From Sciurus carolinensis (lineage: Eukaryota > Chordata > Mammalia > Rodentia > Sciuridae), in assembly GCF_902686445.1 (NCBI RefSeq), contig NC_062217.1:167894098-167958097 (forward strand): a stretch of 64,000 nt of DNA. The letters run 5' to 3'. The notes under the pieces were generated by a model, which did not search any database, had not been told where the DNA came from, and saw nothing but the letters and a program-made list of their open reading frames with translations. Shown here one piece after another: positions 1-11,353 of the stretch (the first letter of the stretch is position 1; each line of letters begins with the position of its first letter). The translations under genes and the position numbers were made by a program.

Positions 1-345
1 GCTAATTAGTCCTAAATGGAAGCACAGCAAATACCAGTGGGCAAGATTTGAGTACTCATCCCTGGGATCTGGACTCTTATCTCCCCAGACAACACAGAGT
101 TTCAACCTTTTTAAAACTACCTTCCTACATTAAAGTTTCAACCTGTTCAACTAGTCCCTGCCGGTCAGGACTGCACGTGCACGGTTTCCAGTGATTACCA
201 CATTGCACCCTCTAAAACCAACATCCCCCCTGTTACTGAGGGCCACTTTCCCATCCGGAAAGTGGACAGAATGGCGCCGAATCTGCGAAGGAATAAAGCT
301 TCTCTGAGTCCGTGGAGGTCTGCCTCCCGTCCTTCCGCGCTTACA
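1..345 (+). repeat. Retroviral-type LTR, 3' part (copy A)
   Basis: Homologous to 2575-2830. Shared landmarks are attagtcctaaatg near its start, accctctaaaacc, a polyadenylation signal AATAAA at 292-297, and an end rich in cgtccttccgcgcttac. The layout (AATAAA, then about 50 nt to the end) is that of LTR R/U5. Copy A holds about 90 bp absent from copy B near its start. The left end is cut by the window. Confidence 0.65.
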
Positions 346-1080
346 GGTGTAACAAAGTACTTTAGATGGGGTCCTTTTTAAACCGCAGAAATCTGTTGCT
401 CACAGTTCTGGATCGGGGGCGTCTAAGATGGATTCGCTCTCAGACTCGGTGAGGCCTCGCGCGGCGTCGGAGAGGCTGGCTGTCGCGGGGTCCTCCGCTG
501 GAAGGGGTGCAGGAGCCCACTCCCCTCTCTTCTGAATGCCCTGACCTCCCGACTCAATCGCTTCCCCGAGGAGCCGCCTCGGAGGGCTGTCACACTAGGG
601 TGTCAGGAGTCCCAGGGATTTGCGGGGTGTGCAAGCAAACACGTGCTCAAAAGTGGGAGAGCAAGGCAGACCTTCATTGTGCCGGAAGAGCGTGCCTGGG
701 CGCCTGGCCAGCGCTCCGCCAGGCCGCCCCCTGTCCCTATACATCGGGCAGCGCACCCTTCGCCCTGATTGGAGGACTCGGGTGCAATCTACGCGATTGG
801 CTAGTTTCAGAATTAGGCGGGCAAAAAGAAAAGGTTTTAATTGAAATGACCACAATTGGATCCAACTAGGGCTGAATACTTGAAAATGGACCACCAGACT
901 TTCTACTTCTCATAAGGGGACGCCACGTTCGGATCACAGCCCTAGCTGTGTTTGGTGACTGTATGGACAGATGATTCTCCCCACTAGGGATCTCCCAGCT
1001 AATTGCCTTTGGGGAAGGAGCTTTGCTGCACTCAGGGGAGGACAGAATCTGTGCTCTAACCTGGGAATAAGCTTTGCTTT
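346..1080. other. Gene-free stretch with CpG-rich patch and two CCAAT boxes
   Basis: 420-760 is unusually CpG-rich for this intergenic region. At 768-773 and 797-802 are two ATTGG motifs (CCAAT on the minus strand) about 29 bp apart. No repeat family or coding exon was recognised. It may be internal or leader sequence following LTR copy A, or an unrelated promoter-like patch. Confidence 0.35.
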
Positions 1081-1127
1081 TTTATTCTCCTTTATTATTA
1101 TTTATTTATTCTCCTTTATTATTATTT

Positions 1128-1198
1128 ATGGGGATGGAACCCAGGACCTCCTGCGTGCTCAGCAAGTGCTTCTACCACTGAACAACATCCCCAGCCCC
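1128..1198 (-). repeat. ID SINE fragment
   Basis: Reverse complement of the ID core (ggggatggaacccaggacctcctgcgtgctcagcaag...catccccagcccc split over the run). It is next to a direct duplication of tctcctttattattattta at about 1086-1129. Confidence 0.7.
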
Positions 1199-1683
1199 GG
1201 ACCTGCTGCTGATTGAGGACCACAGTGGCCGAGTGTGGCACACACACGCAAAAGAGCAAAGGCCATGTAACTCAGGTTCCTGTGAGGCAGGGGATCTCCT
1301 CTCCTATACCCGAAGAGTGAAGTACACAGAGAACAGAGGTGAAGCTCTTTCAGATTTATCAGAAACAAGCAAGGAAAGCCCCCACCTCACGGGAAGGGCC
1401 CCAGGAGGGTGCCATTGGGGGTTCTCTGTCTAAGAATTTTTAAGCTGTTTTGATAAGAGAAACACCTTTCACTGGAAAATCTCATTCTCTTTTTGTCGCA
1501 AGCAGTAAGAGAGGAATCAAGTTTGGTTCCAACAAGTGGATTTTATTCATGCAATGCACACTCTTAACATTCCTAATAATAGCAAGTCACAAATACATTG
1601 AAGATTCACTCTCTTTTTCACCTAGAGTCCAATCCCCATGCATTTACTCAGTGCAATGTCTCTTAGCCTAGAAGTCAGTCAGG

Positions 1684-1782
1684 GGGCTGGGGAATAGCTC
1701 AGTGGGTAAAGTGTTTGCCTTGCAAGCACAAGGCCATGGGTTCGATTCCCAGCACCACAAAAAAAAAAAAAAAAAAAAAAAA
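1684..1782 (+). repeat. ID SINE with intact Pol III boxes and A-tail
   Basis: tRNA-derived SINE starting ggggctggggaatagctcag. The A box (tagctcagtggg) and B box GGTTCGATTCC (1739-1749) are both intact, and a pure A tail of over 20 nt ends at 1782. The tail and intact boxes suggest a fairly young insertion. Confidence 0.9.
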
Positions 1783-1828
1783 TCAGCAAGACCGAGGGGT
1801 TTCTTCTCAGCCGTACCTCTCTCAGCTC

Positions 1829-1885
1829 CTTGGATGTCGTCTTTGGATGTCATCTTTGGATGTCTTTGGATGTCCTCGGGTGTCC
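1829..1885. repeat. Short tandem repeat, ttggatgtc unit
   Basis: The motif ttggatgtc recurs four times with variable spacing (10-13 bp), ending in a diverged copy cgggtgtcc. It lies immediately downstream of the ID element. Confidence 0.7.
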
Positions 1886-1889
1886 AATA

Positions 1890-2399
1890 AGCCGGAGGCT
1901 GGGTGGCAGTCCTTGGCGTGGGAGAGGAGGTCAGTCGTCTGGACTCGGTGACAATGATCAATCAGTGATTGTGTGAACAGCAACAGGGGCAGTCAAGAGA
2001 CAGATTGACGTGGAGTCCTCTGGTCACGGTGCTGCTGACAGTTTGCTCCAAAAGTCCAGGGGTTTAAGTAGTGATTTTTCAGCCCAGTCGTGCTCAGATT
2101 TTCATTGATAAAGACCAGAACAGGACTAGACTAGGAGCCCCTACTCAAATCATAGATCAAGGTTCATATCATCCTCGTTCAGAAGTGTCATCCTGCCACA
2201 CAGCCATGATTTTTGCCTTTTATGATTTTAGTTTTACAAGTCCAGGCAAATACCAAATACAGCTCATTATTACTACATAACACACAACTATAGCAATTCC
2301 TATTATTTCCTTGTCTCATTATACTTTTTCAGACTCCATTGAAGGTGTACAATTTTAATCTCTTATTCCCATAATGAGATTGAAGGGTTATGGAAAATA
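1890..2399. other. Unassigned stretch, possibly antisense LTR or internal retroviral DNA
   Basis: Unrecognised sequence between the tandem repeat and LTR copy B. It has a G+C-moderate first half and an AT-rich second half. No protein similarity was seen. Confidence 0.3.
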
Positions 2400-2830
2400 A
2401 TATTCCTGAAGACAGCGCTCCAGGAAAAACAGAGGGACGGTGTGGTTCGGGAGGAGGGAGGGAAATTGACCAAATGTTAAACCTCTCCCAGTGCAATTCT
2501 CGCCTGACAAAATTAGCCCTAAAGGAAAGGGGCAGAAACAAAACGCTGGGCCCTAAACCTTGACCTTCCCCCATGGCAAATTAGTCCTAAATGACAACCC
2601 TCTGGGTCTGGTTTTAACCTGTACAACTAGCCCCTGACAGTCAAAACTGCACATGCTCAGTTTCCAATGATTACATCATCCTCATTGTACCCTCTAAAAC
2701 CAAAATCCCCTCTGTAACTGAGAGTCATTTTCCCATTCGGAAAATGGGCTCCAACGGTGCCCAAGTCCTCGAAGGAATAAAGGCTTCTCTGAATCCGTTG
2801 AGGTCTGCTTCCCGTTCTTTTGTGCTTACG
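2400..2830 (+). repeat. Retroviral-type LTR (copy B)
   Basis: Same family and orientation as 1-345, about 2.5 kb away. AATAAA at 2776-2781 is followed by ggcttctctgaatccgttgagg and an end at ...gtgcttac. The left boundary is uncertain. No gag, pol or env reading frame was seen between the two copies. They could be solo LTRs, or the ends of a badly eroded or recombined provirus. Confidence 0.6.
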
Positions 2831-3130
2831 GGGATGGTTTAATGTGTTTGTTAACCTGAGTTTGTTCTGTACTTTTTTTTTTTTTTTTTCACAATAAGAG
2901 AATTCCTTGGTTTCAAAAAACAACTCTTTGGGGTTGACTAAAGTTGGCGTAGTCCAGGTAGCCTGGGGCAACAGCAGCCTGTGTGGGCATCCCAGCGTGA
3001 GCAGGGCTCCGGTCAGGCTGCCAAGAGCAAACAAATACGCTCTAGCTTGGGGTGGTGGGACCCCAATTCTACCTGCTTGTCCATTTCCTGACTCAGTAAT
3101 AAATACTCAAATCCATCACTTCCTGTACTC

Positions 3131-3227
3131 TTTGTTTTTTTTTCTTTTTGCAGTGCTGGGGTTTAAACATGGGCCTCCTGCATGCTAGACCATTGCTCTG
3201 CCTCTGAGCTAATCCCCAGAGCTACCA
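3131..3227 (-). repeat. ID SINE
   Basis: T-rich start (reverse A-tail) followed by cagtgctggggtttaaacatgggcctcc and ending gctaatccccagagc. This is a diverged antisense ID. Confidence 0.75.
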
Positions 3228-3392
3228 GGATGCTCTTGAGGTTGACTGCATCTATCATTTTCTGCGACTGCGCATCCCTTCCTAACTGCGTATTCAATGA
3301 TGTCACACGTTGGCACAGTGGAAGTATGTACACCACAGAGGTTGACAAATAACCACAAACCAGGGCACAACTCCTTGTTTCTATGGTTAGAT

Positions 3393-3520
3393 GAGAGGTT
3401 GGCAGACTTTTTCTGCAAAAGGCCACACAGTCTCTCTCACAAGTATTGTTTCTGCTGTGACAGAGCAAAAGCAACCGTAGACACACACGTGGACGACAAG
3501 GCTGTATTGCAGCATAACTT
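3393..3520 (+). repeat. hAT-like ancient DNA transposon fragment
   Basis: Contains ggttggcagactttttctgc followed by aaaaggccacacagtctctctcacaa, the left end of a common mammalian non-autonomous hAT (MER-type) element. The exact family name is uncertain. Related antisense fragments occur at 47290-47515 and 62570-62716. Confidence 0.6.
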
Positions 3521-4079
3521 TGTGGGTACTGAAGTTTGAATTTATACATTTTTTATGTGTCATACCAGACGATTCTTCCTTTTTCCACCGTTCAAAAATG
3601 TCAAGACCATATTTTTGATTGCAGGTTGTTGAAAAGCAGAGAGGGACCAGACTTAACACATACTATATATTGTCATTTGTAAATCATGTGCTGTGTATCC
3701 GTCATATCAGAAAATTTTCAAATAAACCTTTGTCCCCTAGAGAACTGGTTGCTGAACTGGGTAACAACCAACCCCTGCTTCAAGGGTTCTGCAAATCTGG
3801 GGAGTGGGAACAGTGGGTGGGAAGCACCCTGGGGAAGGAAGTGAGTCCCCCTCTAGACAGACCAATGGCCCTGGGCAGGGTGAGCCTCCGGGAGGAGTTG
3901 TGCAGCTGGGCAGCTGGCCTCCAGAGCTGCAGAGGAAGAGCAGTGCATTCCCGTGCCAGAAATCCCTGGGGGATCATCAGATAGGACCTGGTGTGAGGTG
4001 GGGGAGGCCCTGCATCCTCGGGGAGGGGCCTGTGAGCAGTCAAACGTGTGTATCTTCACACCAAGAGACTGAAAAATTC

Positions 4080-4640
4080 CAGACATGTAATATTTTTCCC
4101 ATCTTGGAATATTTATGTCTTTCCATTTAACCAAGTCTTTAAATCCTCCAGTAATTGTATTCATAGAGCTCCTCTATGTTTTTGTTAATAAGTTTCCAGG
4201 TAGTTCTATTCCTTTTTAACAAAATATTTTTTGTTATATTTATTCATATTTGATTATATTTAATTTTTCTATTTATATTTTTAGTTCCATTAACTGGCTT
4301 CTTTTTTCTGTTCTTTCAAAACCACTTATTGGGCTGGGGATATAACTCAGTTGGTAGAGTGCTTGCCCTGCAAGCAAAAATAAATAAATAAAATAAAAAC
4401 TACCTATTGCTAGTCTACAGGGAAGCTAATGCTTATATAAAGTAACTTTTTAAATTAGCCACCTAAACTAAAAATTAATCAACTAAAAGTTACTATTCTT
4501 TTTAAGTTGATTCCCTGGTGTTTTTAGTGCTATGATAGTATCATCTACAGTAAGTGATCCTTTTGCCTCCTTCTTACCAATTTTTATTTGTGGCATTTCT
4601 TACTGAACTGGTCAGAACTCCCAGTGCTAAGCATCTTTGC
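4080..4640 (-). repeat. Eroded L1 (ORF2 region), antisense, with ID insertion
   Basis: AT-rich sequence whose order matches the reverse strand of old mammalian L1 ORF2, for example atctacagtaagtgatccttttgcctcc followed by tggtcagaactcccagtgcta. No open frame remains. A younger ID interrupts it at about 4330-4400. Confidence 0.55.
4330..4400 (+). repeat. Truncated ID SINE
   Basis: gggctggggatataactcagttggtagagtgcttgccctgcaagc, then an (AAAT)n tail. Flanked by imperfect target-site duplications aaaaccacttattg / aaaactacctattg. Confidence 0.8.
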
Positions 4641-4759
4641 TTTAGTCCAGAAATTATGTTTTATTGTTTTATTTAAGCTGGCCTGTTGACTTGAGATCTT
4701 CTTCACTATGTGAAGGAAGTTCCTTAATTTTTTAGTTCATGAAAACAAAAGTAACCTTC

Positions 4760-5330
4760 AGAGATGGATGTTAAATGTTATTAGAGACCTCTTGGCGATT
4801 TATGAGATAATAAAGCCAGATTAAGGACAGGCAGTTAGTGTAGAAATAGGGGATCTGGTCAAAGGGAGGAAATGAAGCCATGAAGCCATCTGCCTCTGGA
4901 AGTTGGAGACTGCCCCTGGGAGGATGGGATGTCAAGGATCTCCAGAGCCCATTGATTACCAAATTTACCTGCCTTTATCAAGGACTGCAAGCATGGAGTT
5001 GCTAATTAATACTCCTGGGCCCTTACCTGCCTGAATCACCTTGGCCCTCCCCCTGCCCATGGCTTCTCACTTTATGCAAAACCAGGCCTAGTCAGTAGGC
5101 AGGAAGGAGAGATAAGGGGGGAGGGAACTGGAGAACAAAAGAAACTTTAACCCATAAAAGATGAAGGGTGCGCTCACTTCTTGGGACTTTAGAACATCAG
5201 CCATGGCCCCCTTTTTCCTGCTGGGAGAAGTCTGTATTATTACCTTTAAATAAAACCTGCTTAATATGCTTGCCTTGGCTGCTTCTCTAGTGTTCAATCT
5301 TCAACATTAGAAGGAGCAGAATTCGTCACC
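4760..5330 (+). repeat. LTR-like element
   Basis: Near its right end it has AATAAA in ctttaaataaaacctgctt, followed by ggctgcttctctagtgttc and ending attagaaggagca, with a purine-rich run around 5100-5150. This is the signature of an ERV LTR R/U5. No repeat name assigned. No internal retroviral frame adjoins it. Confidence 0.5.
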
Positions 5331-6545
5331 GGTAAATGGCGGTATCAATAAGACAAATCAGTACCTTTTATAATAGTATGCCATTCTTTTGTTCACTTTG
5401 ATTCTTTAACATAATGCCCGATGCATTTGTACATCTTCTCTTTAGAAGGTCTGTGCCTGTACCCATGTATGATTTGGGCTAGTAGATCCTTTTGCAGGAG
5501 AGAAGGCTGCTAGCTGACCCATTTTAGTATTGGGATGGGCTGGTTTTGTAAAATAAATTGGGAAGTTAAAAAAAAAATATTTTCATGTTCCATATTGGTT
5601 AAAAGAACATAACATTACCTGTTCACTTGAAGTTTCAAAGAATTTAATCATGAAAACATTTGGCCTCCAGAATTTTTCCAGAGGAGGTTCTTGTTTATTT
5701 GTTTTTAATAGTTCTTTTTTCTCTGTAGATAGTGATTTAAGATTTTTTTTTTTTAAGTTAGGATTGGTAATTTGTTATTTCTGAGAAAGTTCCTATTCCA
5801 TCCATTTCGACTCTTTCTAAACTTTAGCCCACAAGTCCTCACAGTGTTTAAAACACCAGCTCTGTCTCCCTAGCGCTGACCTCTCTGATAGTTTTTCTAT
5901 CAATAGCTTGGTGTCTCATGGTCTATGAAGGCACTACATGACCTAGTTCTAGGTACCCTCAACTTTCTTCTGGCTTGTGTTTTGTGTCCTTGTTCTGCTT
6001 AGAGTGACAAAAGGGTCTTCAAGAAGGAGAGCAGCGCTTACTCCCATTGTGGCTTTAATGGAGCCTTAATTGTTGGGAATTTTGCTGACATAACTCAGCT
6101 TGGCTCATGGCTGCTTCTTGTCCTTAAGCTTAAAGGTCGAACAGAGACTAATGAATGCCACAAAATATCTCTGGTTGTGCTCTGTCATTTCTTGCCCAGT
6201 AGAAGACACTGTGCGTAACTAAATCCGATCAATATTTTTTCAAGGGCTTCCTATGAACAAAACTGTGCTGGAGTCTGACACAATTAAACAATAAGTGAGG
6301 CAAAGACTCACTTTACCCCTACTTCAGGACAACTAGAGAGCATTTCAGTGGAACATGCTAGGTTGTGCCGCAGTAGCAGAAATATCAGAGGTGGATAACA
6401 CAAAGGTTTATTGGTCTTTATGCTCTATATTTACTGTGAGTTGCCAATAGCTCTGTTCTTTGTCATTTTTATCCTGGGACCCACACAAATTGAGCAGCTT
6501 CTATCTGGTGGTCCTGGCAGAGGAAGAAGTTGCCTAGGGCCTCTC
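5331..6545. other. Gene-free stretch
   Basis: AT-rich sequence with no recognised repeat, exon or motif. Confidence 0.6.
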
Positions 6546-6547
6546 TG

Positions 6548-6640
6548 AATTGCTGAGGTTGGCTTTGAAGTCTCTATCCTTCTGCCTCAGCCTCCCGAGC
6601 TGCTGGGATTACAGGCATGCACCACCACGAGTGGCGAAAT
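6548..6640 (-). repeat. B1-like (7SL-derived) SINE
   Basis: Antisense 7SL-type monomer with ctgcctcagcctcccgagct then gctgggattacaggcatgcaccacc, the box-containing 5' half of B1/Alu relatives. Confidence 0.85.
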
Positions 6641-7505
6641 TGACATTTTATTAAGTCAAGAATGAACAGATAATCTTCACTGTACGTGGCTTAACTTGAT
6701 ATAATCATATAGGGTAGGCAACAAATCTACTGCAATCTACTCCGTGGTGATACTAGCCAAATTGCAAAATATCAATAGTGGCAAAATTTCCTTTAAATTC
6801 AGATGAGAATATACAGAAAATTTTAATTCACAAATCCTTTCACTTGAGATAGCTGCATACACCTAAACCCCTCCGTGTATGGACATGGGGAGTAAAAGCC
6901 CAACGGTGTCACATGACCTTTTAATTGGATTTAGGGGTCCTTGGTTTTGCATTCTAGCTTCAAGGTTCATGTCTCAGTAAATTAATTTAAAACGTGCTGA
7001 TTTCTTGTATCTGCCTGGCTCTGAGCAGGGAGCCGAGAGAGGAAGTAACATGGGCTGGCAGAGAGTGCAAGTCTGCAGGGTGCTGATCTGGTTCCTGCCC
7101 CATTATCAGCCATGGATGATTTAGGACAGGTGGCGTGGGGGATGGAGAGGTCAAGGGAGTTTGGGGTGCACTTTGACTAGGGCTCAAAGGGTTGTGGGCC
7201 AAATTCACTCTGCACTGTTGTAGATTCATGGCAGCTTGCTTCAAGACCAGCCGGAAAATCTGTCTATGCTCAGGGCAGGCCCTTCTCTTCAACCCAGGGT
7301 ACTCTCCCTTTGATGAACTCGAACCGATAAGAGATCTCAATTATTTCTGCAAAATCCCTCCATCTTCGGAATATAATGTAACCGAATCTCAGAAATGACA
7401 TCCATCAGACCCACAGGTCCTACCCACATTCGATGAGTGGGGACTGTATGGGGCATGGCCACCAGGGGGCGGAAAACTCGGAGACCTTAGATTCCATCAC
7501 AGGCA
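6641..7505. other. Gene-free stretch
   Basis: No repeat or exon recognised. 7000-7300 is more G+C-rich. Confidence 0.6.
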
Positions 7506-7680
7506 GGCTCAGTCTTTTCAATTGTAGCTGTTCTTGTGGGTGTATCTGGTTACTTTAGTTTGGATTTTCCTGATGTCATTGGCCATTTGTGTATCTTCTG
7601 TGAAGTCTGGAGCCCAGAGTTTTTTTCTTTGAGAATTGTTTGCCTTTTTATTTTTGAGTCAAATATTCTGAATATAATTT

Positions 7681-7848
7681 TTTTTGAGTATTGGGGTTGA
7701 ACCCAGAGGGGCTTCCTTTTTTATTTTGTATATTTGGAGACAGGGTCTTGCTAAGTAGCCGAGACTGGCTTTGAACTTTGAACTTGCTATCCTGTCTCAG
7801 CCTCCAAAGTAACTGAACTTATAGGTGTGCACCACTGTGCCCAGCTGA
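7681..7848 (-). repeat. B1-dID (MEN-type) dimeric SINE
   Basis: Antisense: ID half (ttggggttgaacccagagg), core tattttgtat, then B1-like half (gagacagggtcttgctaag ... gtgtgcaccactgtgcccagct). The ID half is shortened. Dimers of this build are typical of squirrels and relatives. Confidence 0.85.
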
Positions 7849-8120
7849 ATATAAATTCTAGGTTAAACACGTTGTGAATATCTTTTCCTAGTTGATTGTT
7901 TTCATTTTTAATAAACATTAATTCTTCATTTTAATTGTCTACCTTTTCATTTTCATTGAACACAAATTCTTCATTTCAGCATTTAATTAGGTCATGTTAA
8001 GAATTTCTTTCTTTCTTTTTAGTGGCTAATAGTTTGGAAATCTTTTACTTAACCCCAAACTCATGAAGATATTTTTCTATGTGGACCCTTGTCTTCTGAA
8101 TTCTTTATTTATTTAATTAT

Positions 8121-8300
8121 TTATATTTGGTACCAGGGATTGAACCCAGAGGTGCTTAACCACTGAGCCACATCCTCAGCCCTACTTTGTATTTTATTTA
8201 GAGACAGGGCCTTGCTGAGTTGCTGAGGCTGGCTTTGAACTTGTGATACTCAGCCTCCTGAACTGCTGGGATTATAGGCATGTGCCACTGTGCCGAGCTA
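8121..8300 (-). repeat. B1-dID (MEN-type) dimeric SINE
   Basis: Antisense ID half (ggtaccagggattgaaccca ... gagccacatcctcagccc), the core ttgtattttatttagaga, then the B1-like half to gcatgtgccactgtgccgagct. Nested in an old L1. Confidence 0.9.
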
Positions 8301-8396
8301 TTTATTTCTGCAGTCCTGGGGACGGAACCCAGGGCCTTGTGCACGCTAGGCAAGCACTCTGCCACTAAGCTGCATCCCCAGCTCCTCCCTTTATTA
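8301..8396 (-). repeat. ID SINE
   Basis: Antisense ID directly abutting the dimer: cagtcctggggacggaaccc, agggccttgtgcacgctagg, ending ctgcatccccagctcc. Confidence 0.85.
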
Positions 8397-8699
8397 TTTT
8401 TGCCTGTCAAATTTAGATCTTTTAAATTACTTTTTAAATCCCTTTTAAATTACTTTCTCTGTCCAGTGCATATGGGACCAAAGTTCCTCTTTCTCTGCAC
8501 ATGAATAGCAGATGGTCCAGCACCATTTTCCTTTCCCTGTTGAATCACAGCTGTGCCTTTGTTAAATCAGGTGCCTTTCGGTGTGTCCCAGTCTGGTCTG
8601 GCCTCCCTTTGATTCTGTTGATTCATTTGTGTATGTGTGTGCCTGTACCAACTCTCCTCATTATTGTCAGGTTACATATGGAGAGCTGGACAGTGTCTT

Positions 8700-10423
8700 T
8701 AAAGGTATTCTGGGGATTGTCTCTCTCACTGGAGGCCGTTGCAAGGCTGTTTCCTTGTGCCAGGAAATGGAAAGGCAGAATCAGGGCAGTAGAACACACA
8801 AGTGTCCAGATACCGAAAGCATTTTTCTGAAGATTTTGTTTCTTTTATTAGGGATGTATAGGTGTTCTGGGAGGGTACAGATCATGAAAAGACATCCTCA
8901 TTTTAAAATGTTAGACAATAACTGCCCATTTCACCCAGTTTTAATGGTTAGAACTTAGAGATCTGGAAAGAGCATCATTGGTGCCAGGCTTCTGGGGCAC
9001 ACCCAGCTCAGAGGCTGACAGGGGTGGAGATGGAGGGAGGAAGCTGATAGACCAGTGGAGGCAGCCCAGGTGCTGAGTGAGCTCAGAGGTGGTGCAGATT
9101 GAGTCTGAAGGGCCCCAGGACTGAGGAGCAGCCACGAGGCTGGGCCCTCCTGGGTATGTTCAAGGAGGGCATGCCCAGGACAAGCTGGCATGGCCACAGA
9201 TAGACACTGTGGTTTTCCTTACGTTTTCTTCTTTCTGGTTTTAATGGCCCATCTCCCCCGTACTGGAAAAAAAAAAAAAACAAAAAAACACAGAAAAGAC
9301 CTCCCATCACCCCTCCATCCAGAGAGTGTCACGGTTAACCTCATCTCCTTCCAGGTTTGAATCTGAATATCATTGTCCTAAATCATCAGGAGCAGCAGTG
9401 TACACGTGCTGTACCCTGCATGCCTCGCTCAGTGTATACACATTACCCTGGGGATCTGACGTCCTCTTGCATCTCAAACCAGGGAAGTCTGGCCATTAAG
9501 GAGGATTTCCTGAACTTGGTCTTCCTGAAGCTTAGGGCCTTGGGTTATTTCTCTCTCCCCTCCTTCTGAGTTGTAGGTCTTCCTGAGAGGAAGGGGGTGC
9601 AGCTTTCAGGGGCTTGGTTTCTCAAAGTGGTGTTTGGGCTTTCTAAATAAATAGAGAACTGGTTTTCTAACTAGGCGCCAGGTGCTGAACTAAGCACCAG
9701 CATCTACACACGGCCCACAAGAGGTTGGGGCGAGAGACATCTCTGCAATGCAAGGTGACAGGGCTCTCCTGAAGGATGGAGAAGGATGGAGAGCTGACTG
9801 AGTGGAAAAGTACCTCGGCCGTGATTCATCAGGATAGTGCTCCGCTGGTGCCATGCCACCACCCGTCTGGGAGTGCAGACAGCGGACAGCTGAAAGTCAC
9901 ATCAAAACTGGAACCATGTTTAAGAGAAGAAAGTAAACGAAAGTCAAGACAAAAATGTGTTCCTTCCATGCTATACCTGACTGTGGCTGCAAGCATCTGT
10001 CAACACAGCAGTGCGGGACCAGAGCCAGCTAGGTGGCTCCTACCATCTGGCACGGTGGGCCAGCTAGGCTTCCCTGGCAGCGCCCAGCCAGCTGTGAGAG
10101 GACAATGTGGTGGCCTGCCTGGACATAGATTGGCTGATTAAATACGGCTAAGAGTTAAAAAAAACTGCTAGTGTCATGGGGTTTTAGACCTCTGATGCTG
10201 TTGCCCTGGCTTTACGTGAAGTGGCTAGAAGGTGCATTCACATGGAATTGGTGCATAGAAACGGCCTGTCTTTGCTCTCAGCCCTGCTCCTGGGTAGAGG
10301 GGACCACTCTTCACAGTAGAGACACTAGGAATGCTCGGTCCCCTCCAGGGTTTTTTCTTAAAAAATAGATACATACGACTATCACAATTTCAAAACATTT
10401 TCTTTCTCTTAAAAATAATCCCT
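8700..10423. other. Gene-free stretch
   Basis: No exon or clear repeat recognised. An impure A-run lies at about 9266-9290. Confidence 0.5.
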
Positions 10424-10621
10424 GTGCCCGGCCCAGTGGTGCATGCCTGTGATCCCAGCGACTCAGGAGGCGGAGGCAGGAGGGTCGTGAGTTCAAAAAA
10501 AAAAGCCAGATGCTAAGTAACTCAGTGAGACCCTGTGTCTAAATAAAATGCAAAATAGGGCTGGGGATGTGGCTCAGTGGTCGAGTGTCCCTGAATTCAA
10601 TTCCTGGGATCAAAAAAAAAA
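10424..10621 (+). repeat. B1-dID (MEN-type) dimeric SINE
   Basis: B1-like half (gtggtgcatgcctgtgatcc ... gcaggagggtcgtgagttca), then the core ctgtgtctaaataaaatgc, then the ID half gggctggggatgtggctcag ending in an A-tail. An internal A-run of about 10 nt replaces part of the B1 half. Confidence 0.9.
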
Positions 10622-10714
10622 AAGTCCTGAAAAACTTGAACTAGTCTCTGCTCAATCAGGTCCAAGTAACCCACTCATCTCATCTTCCTGTCTCTGTAGA
10701 TTCTCTCTCGAGGC

Positions 10715-10716
<2 letters not shown>

Positions 10717-10777
<61 letters not shown>
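10717..10777. repeat. (CT)n microsatellite
   Basis: About 30 uninterrupted CT units at the 3' (tail) side of an antisense dimeric SINE, probably grown from its tail. Confidence 0.95.
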
Positions 10778-10779
<2 letters not shown>

Positions 10780-10972
10780 CCACACTGGAAATTGAGTCCC
10801 AGGGTGCTTTACCACTCAGCTATATCCTTAGCCGTTTTAATGTCTTTTGTTCTGACACAGGGTCTTGCTACCTTGTGGAGGGTTTTACTAAACTGCTGAG
10901 GCTGCTCTTGAACTTGTGATCCTCCTGCCTCAGGAGGCATCAGAGGCATGTGCCAATGTGTCCAGCTCAGTG
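10778..10972 (-). repeat. B1-dID (MEN-type) dimeric SINE
   Basis: Antisense dimer: acactggaaattgagtccc (ID half), cagggtcttgctaccttg and cttgtgatcctcctgcctc (B1-like half), ending gtgccaatgtgtccagctc. Older than most copies in the window. Confidence 0.75.
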
Positions 10973-11353
10973 GGTTTTTCTTAAAACATTTTTTTCTCTT
11001 ATGCAACCACAGTGCCATGATCAAAACCAGAAAATCAACATTGATTTGGTATTATAATCCACCAAACTTATATTTGCCCAACTCCTGGCTATAGGCCCTT
11101 TTAAAATGCTCCACAGATGATTCTGATCAGCATCAGGAACCTCTGTCATCTCCCCCGGCAGAGGAGGACGGTGGGAGCCGGAGGGGAGGATGCCCTCCCT
11201 GAGGTCACCCTACAATTTAGAGCAGAGTTGTCAGGGTACCCTGAACCCTGGGACACCTTTGTGTGACTTAGGAAAGGCATCTTGTCCCTGGCTGAGTGAG
11301 ATGGCCAGCCAGCTTGGCAAGGGGACAGCACCCTGAGGTCCCAGGGCCCTGGC

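Larger units (their letters stand above)
7510..8690 (-). repeat. Eroded L1 (ORF2 3' part), antisense, with three nested SINEs
   Basis: Segments 7510-7680, 7849-8120 and 8397-8690 follow the reverse order of L1 ORF2. Landmarks are ttggccatttgtgtatcttctgtg, then aatatcttttcctagttg, then gtccagcaccattttc, then gattctgttgattcatttgtgt. Two B1-dID dimers and one ID split it, so the L1 is older than all three. Confidence 0.65.

Noticed and set aside
1684..1760. tRNA gene
   Set aside because: A and B boxes belong to an ID SINE with an A-tail; no cloverleaf-forming mature tRNA.
1..2830. Complete endogenous retrovirus
   Set aside because: Only LTR-like ends are recognisable; no viral coding region lies between them.
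10717..10777. CRISPR-like or coding Ser/Leu repeat
   Set aside because: It is a plain (CT)n microsatellite; no repeat-spacer structure exists anywhere in the window.
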